Positions 51,237-61,367 of a stretch of 64,000 nt of DNA are shown one piece after another. The DNA comes from Listeria aquatica FSL S10-1188. GTDB taxonomy: Bacteria > Bacillota > Bacilli > Lactobacillales > Listeriaceae. The stretch is from NCBI RefSeq assembly GCF_000525795.1, contig NZ_AOCG01000013.1, positions 62,001 through 126,000 of the forward strand, given 5' to 3'. How positions within the stretch are numbered: the stretch's first letter is position 1; each line of letters starts with the position of its first letter. The notes beneath the pieces are model-generated. The model had not been told where the DNA came from. It made no database searches and saw only the letters and a list, made by a program, of their open reading frames with translations. Both the position numbers and the translations under genes were made by a program.

Positions 51237-51959
51237 ATGGCTAAAATTATTTTTGTTAAAGACGAGGAAAATCAATTCCAAGCTTACGATTTTATACACG
51301 ATTTGATTGAAGAGCAGCCATTAATGGCAACGCTTTTATTACAAGGGATATTTGATCTAGAAAACGCTGAGACACGGCGCTTAAGTACAGGTAAACAAAT
51401 CGCGCCAGATATTCATCTTTCAATTGGGAAGAGTCAAGCCTATTCTCTTCAATCTACACGAATTGAAACGACTGTCGATCAACCGCTCCACGAACTTAAA
51501 TTACATTTTAAGGATCGCAATTGCCGCTTAATTTATTTTACGGCTTTTTCAGATTCCGAAACGTATTACTGCTTTATTAAGGGTTACTTTAAAGATAAAA
51601 ACCCCTTTACGGATCAGATGGGAGCGTATCGCGAAGAAGCAAAACGTATTTTCTTAAGTCGAACTAATTCTGATTTAAGTATCGGTAACGATGCGTATAG
51701 CTTTGATTCGCTGAAGGAGCTTGCCTATGAAAACGAAGGCATTGTTCATTATCTAGAGAGCATCTCAGCAATGCTTGCTCGAGTGATCTTTGCAAAGCGA
51801 ATTGAGAAGAAATGGTCACAACTTGACTTAGCGTTGAAATCTGATTTATCGCCAACTATTATTGAGCGCATTGAAGCAGGGGACCCGGATTTAACTTTGC
51901 GTATGTATCAAAAGACCTGTGCGGTTTTAGAGATTAAACTTTCATTCGATTACAAATAA
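51237..51959 (+). CDS. HTH protein with possible N-terminal HigB/RelE-like domain
   Basis: 240 residues. The C-terminus is an XRE-type helix-turn-helix (KKWSQLDLALKSDLSPTIIE). The middle part (LHELKLHFKDRNCRLIYFTA followed by FIKGYFKDKNPF) has the strand pattern of Gp49/HigB RelE-type toxins, KELR..RIFY..HGF.KK in known ones. If so, toxin-like and antitoxin-like parts are fused in one chain. I start at the ATG at 51237 with GGAGG upstream, not at the 51141 codon. Its position between noc and parA is noteworthy. Could also be a regulator with a degenerate RelE domain. Confidence 0.65.
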   Translation: MAKIIFVKDEENQFQAYDFIHDLIEEQPLMATLLLQGIFDLENAETRRLSTGKQIAPDIHLSIGKSQAYSLQSTRIETTVDQPLHELKLHFKDRNCRLIYFTAFSDSETYYCFIKGYFKDKNPFTDQMGAYREEAKRIFLSRTNSDLSIGNDAYSFDSLKELAYENEGIVHYLESISAMLARVIFAKRIEKKWSQLDLALKSDLSPTIIERIEAGDPDLTLRMYQKTCAVLEIKLSFDYK

Positions 51960-51962
51960 GCT

Positions 51963-51991
51963 AAAAGACCTACGAACGTAGGTCTTTTTTT
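51963..51991 (+). terminator. Terminator before parA
   Basis: AAAGACCTACG and CGTAGGTCTTTTTTT form a perfect stem with a tiny loop. Confidence 0.92.
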
Positions 51992-52010
51992 GTTTGGATA
52001 AAAATGTAAA

Positions 52011-52026
52011 TGTTTCACGTGAAACA
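52011..52026. promoter_or_regulatory. parS site 4, upstream of parA
   Basis: TGTTTCACGTGAAACA, exact consensus, ~120 bp upstream of parA. A putative extended -10 TGGTAGAAT lies downstream near 52085. Confidence 0.93.
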
Positions 52027-52145
52027 ATTTTTTTGGTCGAAAAATAAAATTTTAGCTAATTTAAGAGACGGATTGAAAAAGTTTTGGTAGAATAGAAGTT
52101 ATAGAACTGAGAGATCAGGAACTTAATAAGGGGCTGGTGAAGAAA

Positions 52146-52909
52146 GTGACCAAAATTATTGCACTTGCGAATCAAAAAGGCGGCGTTGGCAAGACGACAT
52201 CTTCTGTCAATCTTAGCTCTAGCCTAGCTTTTTTTGGGAAAAAAAGGTCTTGCTAGTAGACATTGATCCTCAAGGAAATGCCTCTAGTGGTGTTGGTATC
52301 AATAAGGGAGAAATCGAAAACTGTATTTATAATGTATTAGTAGACGATGTTCCACTTAAAGATGTGCGTGAACATACGGAACTAGACAATCTTGATGTTA
52401 TTCCTGCTACTATCCAGCTTGCTGGAGCAGAAGTTGAACTTGTTCCAGCTATCTCTAGGGAACTTCGTTTAAAGCGAGCAATTGATACAATAAAAGATGA
52501 GTACGATTACATCATCATTGATTGCCCACCATCCCTTGGATTGCTGACACTAAATGCGTTGACAGCTTCAGATTCTGTTTTGATTCCTGTTCAATGTGAG
52601 TATTATGCGTTAGAAGGCTTAAGTCAACTTTTAAATACAATTCGAATCGTTCAAAAACAATTGAATGCTGAATTGCAAATCGAAGGTGTATTGTTAACAA
52701 TGCTTGATGCACGTACGAATTTAGGTATCCAAGTTATTGAAGAAGTCAAAAAATACTTCCAAAATAAAGTATTTGATACAATTATTCCTAGAAATGTACG
52801 TTTAAGTGAAGCACCAAGTCACGGTAAACCAATTCTTTTATATGATCCAAAATCAAAAGGGGCCGAAGTTTATTTAGAATTAGCTAAGGAAGTGATTGCA
52901 AATGGCTAA
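52146..52909 (+). CDS. parA: Chromosome partitioning ATPase ParA/Soj (two frame breaks)
   Basis: Deviant-Walker ATPase that regulates DnaA and chromosome segregation. The P-loop is [10 protein letters not shown] and the second motif [14 protein letters not shown]. As sequenced the GTG-started frame ends after ~34 codons. Removing one base from T7 (52230-52236) and one from A7 (52240-52246) gives [20 protein letters not shown], the standard sequence. Corrected length ~253 residues. The parB start overlaps its stop codon. Confidence 0.94.
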
Positions 52910-53751
52910 AGGGCTTGGAAAAGGAATCAATGCGTTATTTAATACAGTAGATACAGATGAAGAGACTATTGTAAGTATTGCGCTTGATAAGGTGGATGCG
53001 AATCCATTTCAACCACGAAAAAACTTCGACAAGAAAGCTATTCAAGAATTGACGGATTCCATTAAAATTCACGGTGTGTTGCAACCCGTTATTTTAAGGG
53101 AGAAAAAGGATCGCTATGAAATTGTAGTGGGAGAGAGAAGATGCCGCGCGTCTGTTCAAGCGGGTCTCAAAGAAATTCCAGCGGTTGTAAGGACATTAAA
53201 TGATCAAGAGATGATGGAGCTTTCTGTCATTGAAAACCTGCAACGGGAAGACTTGTCAGCGCTTGAAGAAGCTGAATCCTATGACTTTTTAAATGAAAAA
53301 CTTAAAATTAACGCAAGCGAAACTTGCAGAACGCGTCGGGAAAAGTCGTCCATATGTGGCTAACTTTATTCGATTGCTTTCTCTTCCAGATGAAGTTCAA
53401 GATATGATTCGTACTGGAGAATTATCTGCGGGGCACGCTCGAGCATTGCTTGCTTTAAAACAAAAGAAAAATATTATTCCACTGGCAAAGAAAACAGTGA
53501 AAGAAGAACTTACTGTGCGCCAACTGGAAAAATTAGTGACAGATATTAATGAGAATGTTTCACGTGAAACAAAGAAACCAAAGAAAGTACCGGTCTTTAT
53601 TCGTGAAAGTGAAAATCAACTGCGTGATAAGTTTGGAACAGCGGTTTCGATTAAACGAACGAATAAAAAAGGTAAAATTGAAATTGAGTTTTTATCGGAT
53701 GATGACTTGGATCGGATTTTAGAAATTTTAGATGTACAATTTGATGATTAA
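52902..53751 (+). CDS. parB: Chromosome partitioning protein ParB/Spo0J (one frame break)
   Basis: CTP-dependent clamp loaded at parS. Motifs: [30 protein letters not shown] (box II), [14 protein letters not shown] and the DNA-binding helix [18 protein letters not shown]. As sequenced it breaks at A3 (53291-53293); with one base fewer the join reads [20 protein letters not shown], about 282 residues. Note box II is GERRCR, where Cys stands in for the usual Tyr/Trp. A parS site lies inside the gene at 53556. Confidence 0.95.
53556..53571. promoter_or_regulatory. parS site 5, inside parB
   Basis: TGTTTCACGTGAAACA, exact consensus, within the parB coding sequence (encoding NVSRETK), as in B. 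subtilis spo0J. Confidence 0.95.
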
Positions 53752-53775
53752 ATAAAATTTGTGAAGAGGATAGAG

Positions 53776-53970
53776 ATGGAAAGTAAAAAATTCGAGTTAA
53801 ATGATATTGTAGAAATGAAAAAACCACATCCTTGTGGAAGCAATCGTTTTCGGATTATTCGAATGGGAATGGATATTCGAATCAAGTGTGAAGGTTGTGG
53901 ACACAGCGTTTTGCTACCAAGACGAGAATTTGAAAGAAAAGTAAAAAAGATTCTTCCAAATGAAAAATAA
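53776..53970 (+). CDS. DUF951-family protein
   Basis: 64-residue protein with the family pattern MKKPHPCGSNRFRIIRMGMD then IKCEGCGHSVLLPR. The Cys pair and the HPCG motif suggest metal or nucleic-acid binding. It commonly follows parB in Firmicutes. I prefer the ATG at 53776 over a GTG at 53761, which would be only 9 bp after the parB stop. Confidence 0.88.
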   Translation: MESKKFELNDIVEMKKPHPCGSNRFRIIRMGMDIRIKCEGCGHSVLLPRREFERKVKKILPNEK

Positions 53971-54013
53971 ACAAAAAGACCTATCAAGTGGATTTTGATG
54001 GGTCTTTTTGTTT
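53970..54013 (+). terminator. Terminator of the parA-parB-DUF951 operon
   Basis: AAACAAAAAGACCTATCAA pairs with TTTTGATGGGTCTTTTTGTTT around a short loop. Confidence 0.88.
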
Positions 54014-54070
54014 ATTTGGATTTACAAAAAAGATAAGCTGATTAGTTGCCTTGGAGCGAGGATTTCTTTA

Positions 54071-54102
54071 TCATAATGAATATCATTTAATAATCATTTT
54101 AA
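54071..54102. promoter_or_regulatory. PerR/Fur-type operator upstream of catalase
   Basis: TAATAATCATTTTAA (54088-54102) matches the PerR box TTATAATNATTATAA at 12 of 14 fixed bases. TCATAATGAATATCA (54071-54085) is a weaker neighbour. Peroxide-responsive control of catalase is the expected role. Confidence 0.65.
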
Positions 54103-54137
54103 TTAAATGAATAATCTTGCACATGGAGGGATTTAAT

Positions 54138-55607
54138 TTGACCGAAAAGAAAAATTTAACGACTAATCAGGGAGTACCAATCGGAGATAACCAAAATTCG
54201 ATGACGGCAGGTTTCAAAGGACCAACGCTTCTTGAAGATTATCAGTTGATTGAAAAACTTGCTCATTTTGACCGTGAACGAGTTCCAGAACGTGTGGTTC
54301 ATGCACGTGGAGCAGGGGCACACGGAAAGTTTGTAGTTAAAAATAGCATGAAAAAATATACAATGGCACATTTTTTACAAGAAGAAGGACAAGAAACAGA
54401 GGTTTTTGCTCGTTTTTCTACCGTTATTCACGGGCAACACTCGCCTGAGACGTTGCGAGATCCACGAGGTTTTTCGATCAAGTTTTATACAGAAGAGGGA
54501 AATTATGATTTTGTCGGAAATAATTTGCCTGTATTTTTCATTCGTGATGCGATTAAGTTTCCGGATGTTATTCATTCGCTCAAGCCAGATCCAGCGACGA
54601 ATATCCAAGATCCAAATCGTTACTGGGACTTCATGAGCCTAACGCCGGAAGCAGTCACGATGCTTACATATCTTTTCAGCGATGAAGGGACACCTGCTTC
54701 TTACCGTGAGATGCGCGGTTCGAGCGTACATGCTTTTAAATGGATCAATGAGGCAGGAAAAACGGTTTATGTGAAGCTACGCTGGCAACCAAAAGCTGGG
54801 ATTGTCAATTTGACGACCGAACAAGCGTCTCAAATTCAAGCAAAAGAATTCAATCATGCAACACGAGATCTACATGAAGCTATTGAAGCAGGGAACTATC
54901 CAGAATGGGATTTGTATGTCCAAGTGCTTGATCCAAAAGACCTTGATCAATTTGATTTTAATCCACTTGACGCAACGAAAGATTGGTTTGAGGATGTTTT
55001 TCCATACGAACTTGTGGGCACAATGACATTAAATCGCAATCCTGAGAATGTCTTTGCCGAAACAGAATCGGTAGGCTTCAACCCCGGGGTTCTTGTAAGA
55101 GGTATGCTCCCGTCAGAAGATCGATTGCTTCAAGGTCGCCTGTTTTCTTATTCAGACACGCAGCGTCACCGTGTGGGACCGAACTATCTGCAACTGCCGA
55201 TTAACAAGCCGAAAGTGCCGGTTACAAACAACCAGCGTGACGGCTACATGCCAGTTGGGCAACAAACGAGCTCGATCAATTATGAGCCGAATAGTTATGA
55301 TTCAGAGCCGAAAGAAAATCCGGCATTTGTTGAGCAAGAACAAGAAATTCGCGGTGATATTTCAGGCAGACTTGCGGCAGAGAAGCCGAATAATTTTGTC
55401 CATGCACGTGAGGTTTGGAACCGTTACTCGGAAGGGGAACGAGATGCGCTTGTGAAGAACATTGTGGACGACTGGGAAACTGTTCGCGAGGATATCAAGA
55501 TTCGTAACTTGCGGAATTTCTATCAAGCTGTACCTGAATGGGCTGAACGTGTGGCCGCTGGAACGGGCATTGAACTCACAAAACATATTGTTGACTTGAA
55601 AAAATAA
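54138..55607 (+). CDS. katA: Catalase (haem, small subunit)
   Basis: 489-residue monofunctional catalase. Active-site motif is RVVHARGAGAHGKF with the distal His, then FSTVIHGQHSPETLRDPRGF; the proximal haem tyrosine is in RLFSYSDTQRHRVGPNY. N-terminus LTEKKNLTTNQGVPIGDNQN matches Listeria catalase. I choose the TTG at 54138 with GGAGGG 8 nt upstream; the frame is open upstream to 54117. It detoxifies hydrogen peroxide. Not broken. Confidence 0.95.
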   Translation: MTEKKNLTTNQGVPIGDNQNSMTAGFKGPTLLEDYQLIEKLAHFDRERVPERVVHARGAGAHGKFVVKNSMKKYTMAHFLQEEGQETEVFARFSTVIHGQHSPETLRDPRGFSIKFYTEEGNYDFVGNNLPVFFIRDAIKFPDVIHSLKPDPATNIQDPNRYWDFMSLTPEAVTMLTYLFSDEGTPASYREMRGSSVHAFKWINEAGKTVYVKLRWQPKAGIVNLTTEQASQIQAKEFNHATRDLHEAIEAGNYPEWDLYVQVLDPKDLDQFDFNPLDATKDWFEDVFPYELVGTMTLNRNPENVFAETESVGFNPGVLVRGMLPSEDRLLQGRLFSYSDTQRHRVGPNYLQLPINKPKVPVTNNQRDGYMPVGQQTSSINYEPNSYDSEPKENPAFVEQEQEIRGDISGRLAAEKPNNFVHAREVWNRYSEGERDALVKNIVDDWETVREDIKIRNLRNFYQAVPEWAERVAAGTGIELTKHIVDLKK

Positions 55608-56035
55608 TTAGCAAGATTTTTATTTGGTTGAAGGGTAAGATACTTTGCTGAATTAATCGTTAATAAAAAGTCTGGGAGGTAAATAATCCCAGACTTTTTT
55701 GTTTTATTTTAGCTTTTACAAGTGAATTTTGTGTCAATTTTCTAAACAGAGACTGACCTGTTTGTAGGTATTCTCATAATTTACATAACTCATTTCATGG
55801 TTTGTGTCAATATTTTTTTTTTGAATGAAAGGGACGTAAAAAAAACAAAGTTCTCATAAATAGTATACAGATTTCTAATACTTTCATTGTTATACTTTTT
55901 TATAAATCTTAACTTCTTTAACTTAGGAGTTATTTAAAGGAGTGAGAATTATGGAAATTTGAAGAAGATTTTATCTGTTTTTTAAAACAGTTGGATCACA
56001 ATTTTTTGAAAACACAGAGGAAAAGGGGACAGGAT
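55608..56035. other. Long leader region between catalase and the secreted repeat protein
   Basis: About 330 AT-rich bases after the terminator. A possible -10 TATACT (55891-55896) has no convincing -35. An AAAGGAG site precedes an ATG at 55951 that stops after three codons as sequenced (see findings). No PrfA box or LexA box seen. Confidence 0.5.
55665..55702 (+). terminator. Terminator after catalase
   Basis: AAAAAGTCTGGGA and TCCCAGACTTTTTTG form a 12-bp stem with a nine-base loop. Confidence 0.92.
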
Positions 56036-59000
56036 ATGAAGAAAATTTTATCAGCATTAGTTGTTGCAATGCTAGTTTTTCTCACTATTTCACAAGCAAT
56101 CATGCCTTTTAAAGCAAAAGCTGCAGAAACAGGAGTTACGCTAGAGGTAGGTACTGAACAACAACTGAAAGATGCACTAAATAATGATTTAGTGACTAAA
56201 ATCGTTTTAACAAATGATTTAGATCTAAATGCTACTATGAATTATACAGTCAAACATGATGTAACGATTGAAGGTGGAAACCACAAAGTTGCACTTAACA
56301 ATAGCAGTTTTGTGAGTGATTTGTCTGGAGCAGCAAGTGTCGTTTTCTCTAACATTAATTTTACATCGACTTCTAGACCTATCTTTAAAACAAGTGTAGT
56401 TAATTACTCGGTCACGTTAGAGAACATAACTCTAAATGGCACTGAAGCCGTTTCGAATACAAATGGGACAACTTATGTAAAAGGAAATAATAGTATTACT
56501 ACTACGGGAACAACTGACGTTTTCAGCGTGAAAAATCTTATTTTTGATAATGCATCAACAACAACTATCAAAAATACGGGAACTGCAAATACTATTCGAG
56601 CTTATTCATCAGGAAATGTACAAATTAACGCGGGGGCTAAATTATCAATTGATTCACAAGCAATGGGGATCTATCTAAGTGGTTCGCAACAGGAGCTTAT
56701 TGTCGGGGACTCGGCTACTCTTGATGTTGTAAGTAGATATGAAGGTGTTAAAGGTGTAGATGCTAGTGCTACTTTCTCTACTGGAAGTAAAGTAAAACTA
56801 AATTATCAAAAAGCAAGCATTTCTTCGAACTCACGAATCTACATCAATCAAATAACAATGACAAAAAGTGCATCAGTAGAAGCACTTTCTTCTCCGATTG
56901 CTTTATATGCAGTACAAATTTCTCCATCAGGAAAAATAGTAATGGATAGCGTGGCTTATTTTGACTTCAGAAATGAAAATCCCGCTGGTTTAGCTCTTTA
57001 CATGGAAGGTAATGGTGGGATTCTTCAAACGACAAGCCAAAATATAGCAGCATGGGAAAAAGGAACGGATATTTTAGGAACACCTAAATATACTTGGAAG
57101 AATCTAACATCGCTTACAGATATTTATGGAAATAATAGCGAGGTTTCAACAACAAACGTTCCAGCTTTTACAACAGAATTTAAAAAATCAAAATTTCGAA
57201 AGATTGTCAAATGGATCCATTACGAATGATAAGCCTGTTATTAATGCAGCAGATAAGACGCTTAAAGTTGGGGATACATTCGATCCAAAAGCAGATGTCA
57301 CAGCGAGTGATACAGAAGATGGTGACTTAACAAGCGCAATTGAAGTTACAGCGAATAATGTAGACACATCAAAACCTGGTACGTATGAGGTTACTTATAA
57401 AGTAACGGACAGTGATGGCAACGAAACTACAAAAACCATTACAGTAACAGTAGGTACAAATAACAAACCAGTCATTGAAGCAGCAGATAAGACACTTAAA
57501 GTTGGAGACACATTCGATCCAAAAGCAGGTGTAACAGCAAGCGATACAGAAGATGGTGATCTAACAAGCGCAATTGAAGTAACAGCGAATAACGTAGACA
57601 CAACGAAGGCTGGAACTTACCAAGTAAGTTATAAAGTAACGGACAGCGATGGGAATGAAGCAACGAAGACGATTACGGTAACAGTAGGTACAAATAACAA
57701 ACCAGTCATTGAAGCTGCGGATAAAACCATCAAAGTTGGGGACACATTCGATCCAAAAGCAGATGTAACAGCGAGTGATGCAGAAGATGGCGACTTAACA
57801 AGCGCAATCGAAGTAACAGCGAATAACGTAGATACAACGAAAGCTGGAACTTATCAAGTAAGTTATAAGGTAACAGACAGCGACGGAAATGAAGCAACGA
57901 AGACAATTACGGTAACAGTTAGCACGAATGACAAGCCTGTTATTAATGCAGCAGATAAGACACTTAAAGTTGGGGATACATTCGATCCGAAAGCGGGTGT
58001 CACAGCAAGTGATGCAGAAGATGGCGACTTAACAAGCGCAATCGAAGTAACAGCGAATAATGTAGACACAACGAAAGCTGGAACTTACCAAGTAAGTTAT
58101 AAAGTAACGGACAGCGACGGAAATGAAGCAACGAAGACGATTACGGTAACAGTTCGCACAAATGACAAACCCGTTATTAATGCAGCAGATAAGACGCTTA
58201 AAGTTGGGGATACATTCGATCCAAAAGCAGGCGTAACAGCAAGCGATACAGAAGATGGTGATCTAACAAGCGCAATTGAAGTAACAGCGAATACGGTAGA
58301 TCCAACAACGGCTGGCACATATAAAGTGACGTATAAAGTGACAGACAGTGATGGCAACGAAACAACGAAGACAATTACAGTTATAGTTGAAAAAGAAACT
58401 ACGGGAACAATCACAGCTAATGACTTTACAATTGGAACGGATAGCTATGTAAAAGGTACGTATACGGGTGATGTAGCAAAAGTTCAGCTTGTAGTCAATG
58501 GTGAGGCAAAACAAGCGATCACAGTAACCGGTAATGCATATCAATATTATGCGAAAGACAAAATTTTAAATGCAACAGATGAAGTTTATGTGGTTGCGCT
58601 TGATGCAAACGGCAAAGAATTAGATCGTGCCCAAGTTAATGTGAAGAAACCGACTGCAGGGACAATTACAGCGAATGATTTTACTATCGGAACGGATGGT
58701 TATGTAAAAGGTACGTATACTGGAGATGTAGCAAAAGTTCAACTTGTGGTTAATGGTGAAGCGAAACAAGCGATCACAGTGACCGGTAATGCATATCAAT
58801 ATTATGCGAAAGACAAAATTTTAAATGCAACAGATGAAGTTTATGTGGTTGCGCTTGATGCAAACGGCAAAGAATTAGATCGTACCCAAGTTAATGTGAA
58901 GAAACCAACTGCGGGAACAATCACAGCTAGTGACTTTACAGTTGGAACGGATAGCTATGTAAAAGGTACGTATACGGGTGATGTAGCAAAAGTTCAACTT

Positions 59001-60704
59001 GTGGTTAATGGTGAGGCGAAACAAGCGATCACAGTAACCGGTAATGCATATCAATATTATGCGAAAGACAAGATTTTAAACGCAACAGATGAGGTCTATG
59101 CAGTAGCACTTGATGCGAATGGCAAAGAATTGGATCGTGTTCAAGTTAATGTAAAAACGCCAACCGCAGGGACAATTACAACAAATGATTATGTGTTAGG
59201 TACGGATAGCTATGTAACAGGTGATTACACAGGAGATGTGGCGAAAGTTCAACTTGTAGTCAACGATGAAGTGAGACAAGCAATTACGGTAACAGGAAAT
59301 ACGTATCGCTACTATGCTAAAAATCTAATTACAAGTGTTACGGATGTCGTTTATGCGGTTGCGCTCGATGCTAACGGAAAAGAATTGGATCGCAAGCTGG
59401 TAAATATAGTCCAAAAAATAACGACTGGTACAGTTGTTCCAAATGATTTTCAAAAAGGCACAGACAACTATGTAACAGGCACAACTACAGGAGATGTAGC
59501 AAAGATTAGCATCACTGTAAATGGTACGGAGTTTTCTAAAATTCCAGTTCAAGCAGATGGAACATTTAGTTATTATGCGAATAATAGAATCCTCCAAGTA
59601 ACAGATAAAGTTCTTGTGAAGGGTTACGATGCACAAGGAAATCTGTTAGACAGCAAAGAGGTAAAAGTAACAACGAAAGCTGATACAACTGGAGAAATTA
59701 AATTAGATTCCTTTAAATTAGGGACAGATAGTTATATCACGGGATCTTACACAGGGGATATTGCAAAAATTCGTGTCACAAAAGCTGATCAAACATATTC
59801 TACAATCCCAGTTTCTGGTGGTACATTGAAATACTACGCTAAAAATATTGTAGCATCAGCAACAGATATTGTGATGGTTGAAGGATTGAATTCAGCAGGC
59901 AAAGTAGTTAGTACTAAACAATTAAATATTTATACTGCTGACGGAACAATCACAGCTAATTCCTTCCAAATTGGAACGGATACCTATGTAACGGGTACCT
60001 ATACTGGTGATGTAACTCGAGTGGGATTAGAAGTTAACGGTAAAGTTCAATCGGCTATCCCAGTGACGAATAATGCATATCAATACTATGCTAAGAACTT
60101 AATTACAAGTGCTGATGATGTTGTTTATGCTATTGGGTACGACTCGCTTGGTAACGAGTTAAATCGCGTTCCAGTATCAATTGCAGGCTTGGCTCCAGTA
60201 ACAGGAACAATTACACTTGATGCATTTAAAGTAGGAAATGACACTTATGTAACTGGCGCCTACACGGGTGATATAACTAAAGTTGCCCTAGTTGTTAATG
60301 GCAAAGAACAAGCCACTATTCCTGCAACAGGTAATGCGATTAAGTATTATGCAGCAGACTTAATTACAAGCAAAGATGATGTAGTTACCATGATTGGATA
60401 TGCAGCAGACGGCAGACAGGTAACAGAAGCAACTCTATCTTTGTCTGAGGTGACAGGTACAATTGCTGCGGATAGTTACAAAATTACAGACGGTTATTTG
60501 ACAGGTACCTATACAGGAGACGTTTCTCGTGTTTCTGTAGAAATCAATGGCACTGAACTCAAAACTATCCCAGTTTCAGCAGACAATACGTATCGATATT
60601 ATCTCAAAGGTCAAGTAACAAGCACTACAGATACTGTAAAAGTATACGGAAAAGATGCTTTAGGAAATGTTCTTTCTGAAGCTACTGTTACACTTACAGA
60701 ATAA
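56036..60704 (+). CDS. Large secreted repeat protein with Ig-like domains (one frame break)
   Basis: About 1555 residues after correction. Signal peptide MKKILSALVVAMLVFLTISQ, cleaved near AKA-AE (~29). Residues ~31-396 look like a beta-helix adhesin domain (many short N/T-rich strands). Residues 397-786 are five 78-residue DUF5011-type Ig repeats (57225-58394). Residues 790-1555 are nine ~85-residue repeats with GTDSYVTGTYTGDV-like cores (58404-60704). As sequenced it breaks at A6 (57182-57187); five A joins TEFKNQNFERLSNGS. It ends VTLTE with no LPXTG anchor or other wall-binding motif that I see. Role probably surface adhesion or matrix; target unknown. Confidence 0.8.
57225..58394 (+). 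repeat. Five 234-bp tandem repeats (Ig-like domains)
   Basis: Units begin at 57225, 57459, 57693, 57927 and 58161, each encoding 78 residues from N-D/N-K-P-V-I to T-V-T-V. Adjacent units are nearly identical at DNA level, with differences mostly silent or in a few residues. Such arrays change copy number by recombination and are prone to assembly collapse. Confidence 0.92.
58404..60704 (+). repeat. Nine ~255-bp tandem repeats
   Basis: Units of ~85 residues begin at 58404, 58659, 58914, 59169 and onward to the stop. The first three are almost identical; later ones diverge (GTITTNDY, GTVVPNDF, GEIKLDSF, GTITANSF, GTITLDAF, GTIAADSY). This gradient suggests recent local duplication at the 5' end. 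Confidence 0.9.
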
Positions 60705-60727
60705 TAAAACAGAATTAAATTAAACTA

Positions 60728-60778
60728 GCAGGAAGCGTTTGTACTTAACGAATTGTTCGAGTGCAAACGCTCTACTGC
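60728..60778. other. Hairpin after the repeat protein
   Basis: AGCGTTTGTACT and AGTGCAAACGCT pair, with GCAG/CTGC at the base. There is no T tail, so termination efficiency is uncertain; it may be an RNA 3'-end stabiliser. Confidence 0.45.
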
Positions 60779-60871
60779 TTGATTTTATAGCGGTAAGGTA
60801 AATAGTTTAATAAAAAATTAAATTTACTTTGCGCGCAAGAAATTCGTATATGAGCAAGGAGCGGTTTATCG

Positions 60872-61352
60872 ATGAAAAAAAGAACGAATGGCATCATATT
60901 ATTACTGTTTTTGATGGCAGTTGTGTTAGTTTCGACTGCTTGCAGTAATGATTCGAATGCCAAAGATAAGAAAGAAGAGAAAAAAAAGTTCAACGAAGAC
61001 AGAATTTGTCACGAAAACAGTTAACAATATGAATATTAAAATTAACTCAATTAGTACGACAGATAATGCAAAAGGTAATAAAAATATGATTGAGATTAAA
61101 ATGCTTATTAAAAACAAAGATTCCGGCGAAGTAAGTATTGGTGCTGGGGACTTTAAGATTAAAGCTGGTAAAAAAACATATGAGGTCTATCCGCAGGGGA
61201 ATAACTTTGGAGACGTAATTAAGGAAGGTAAAGAATTAACGGGAAGTGCTTTTTTTGAACTGCCAAAATCAGTGGAAAAAGGACAGCTAGTTTATGAAAT
61301 CAATCAAAAAGAAGCGGCAAGTTGGGATATTACAGTCCCAGAAGCTGAATAA
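60872..61352 (+). CDS. Lipoprotein of the DUF4352 type (one frame break)
   Basis: About 159 residues after correction. The lipoprotein signal MKKRTNGIILLLFLMAVVLV ends in the lipobox STAC. The mature part (DNAKGNKNMIEIKMLIKNKD; ELTGSAFFELPKSVEKGQLV) has the Ig-like pattern of DUF4352 lipoproteins. As sequenced it breaks at A8 (60980-60987); seven A gives EEKKSSTKTEFVTKTVNNMN. Ribosome site AAGGAG. It lies between the secreted protein and the polysaccharide genes; function unknown. Confidence 0.78.
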
Positions 61353-61367
61353 CTTGGGGGAGATATC

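Noticed and set aside
55608-56035. PrfA box or riboswitch before the repeat protein
   Set aside because: No TTAACANNTGTTAA-like palindrome or conserved riboswitch core was found.
57225-58394. Tandem repeats as a CRISPR-like array
   Set aside because: The 234-bp units are in-frame protein-coding repeats with no unique spacers.
57395-58414. Minus-strand ORFs opposite the repeats (LFAVTSIALV-type)
   Set aside because: They mirror the repeat codons on the other strand and have no ribosome sites.
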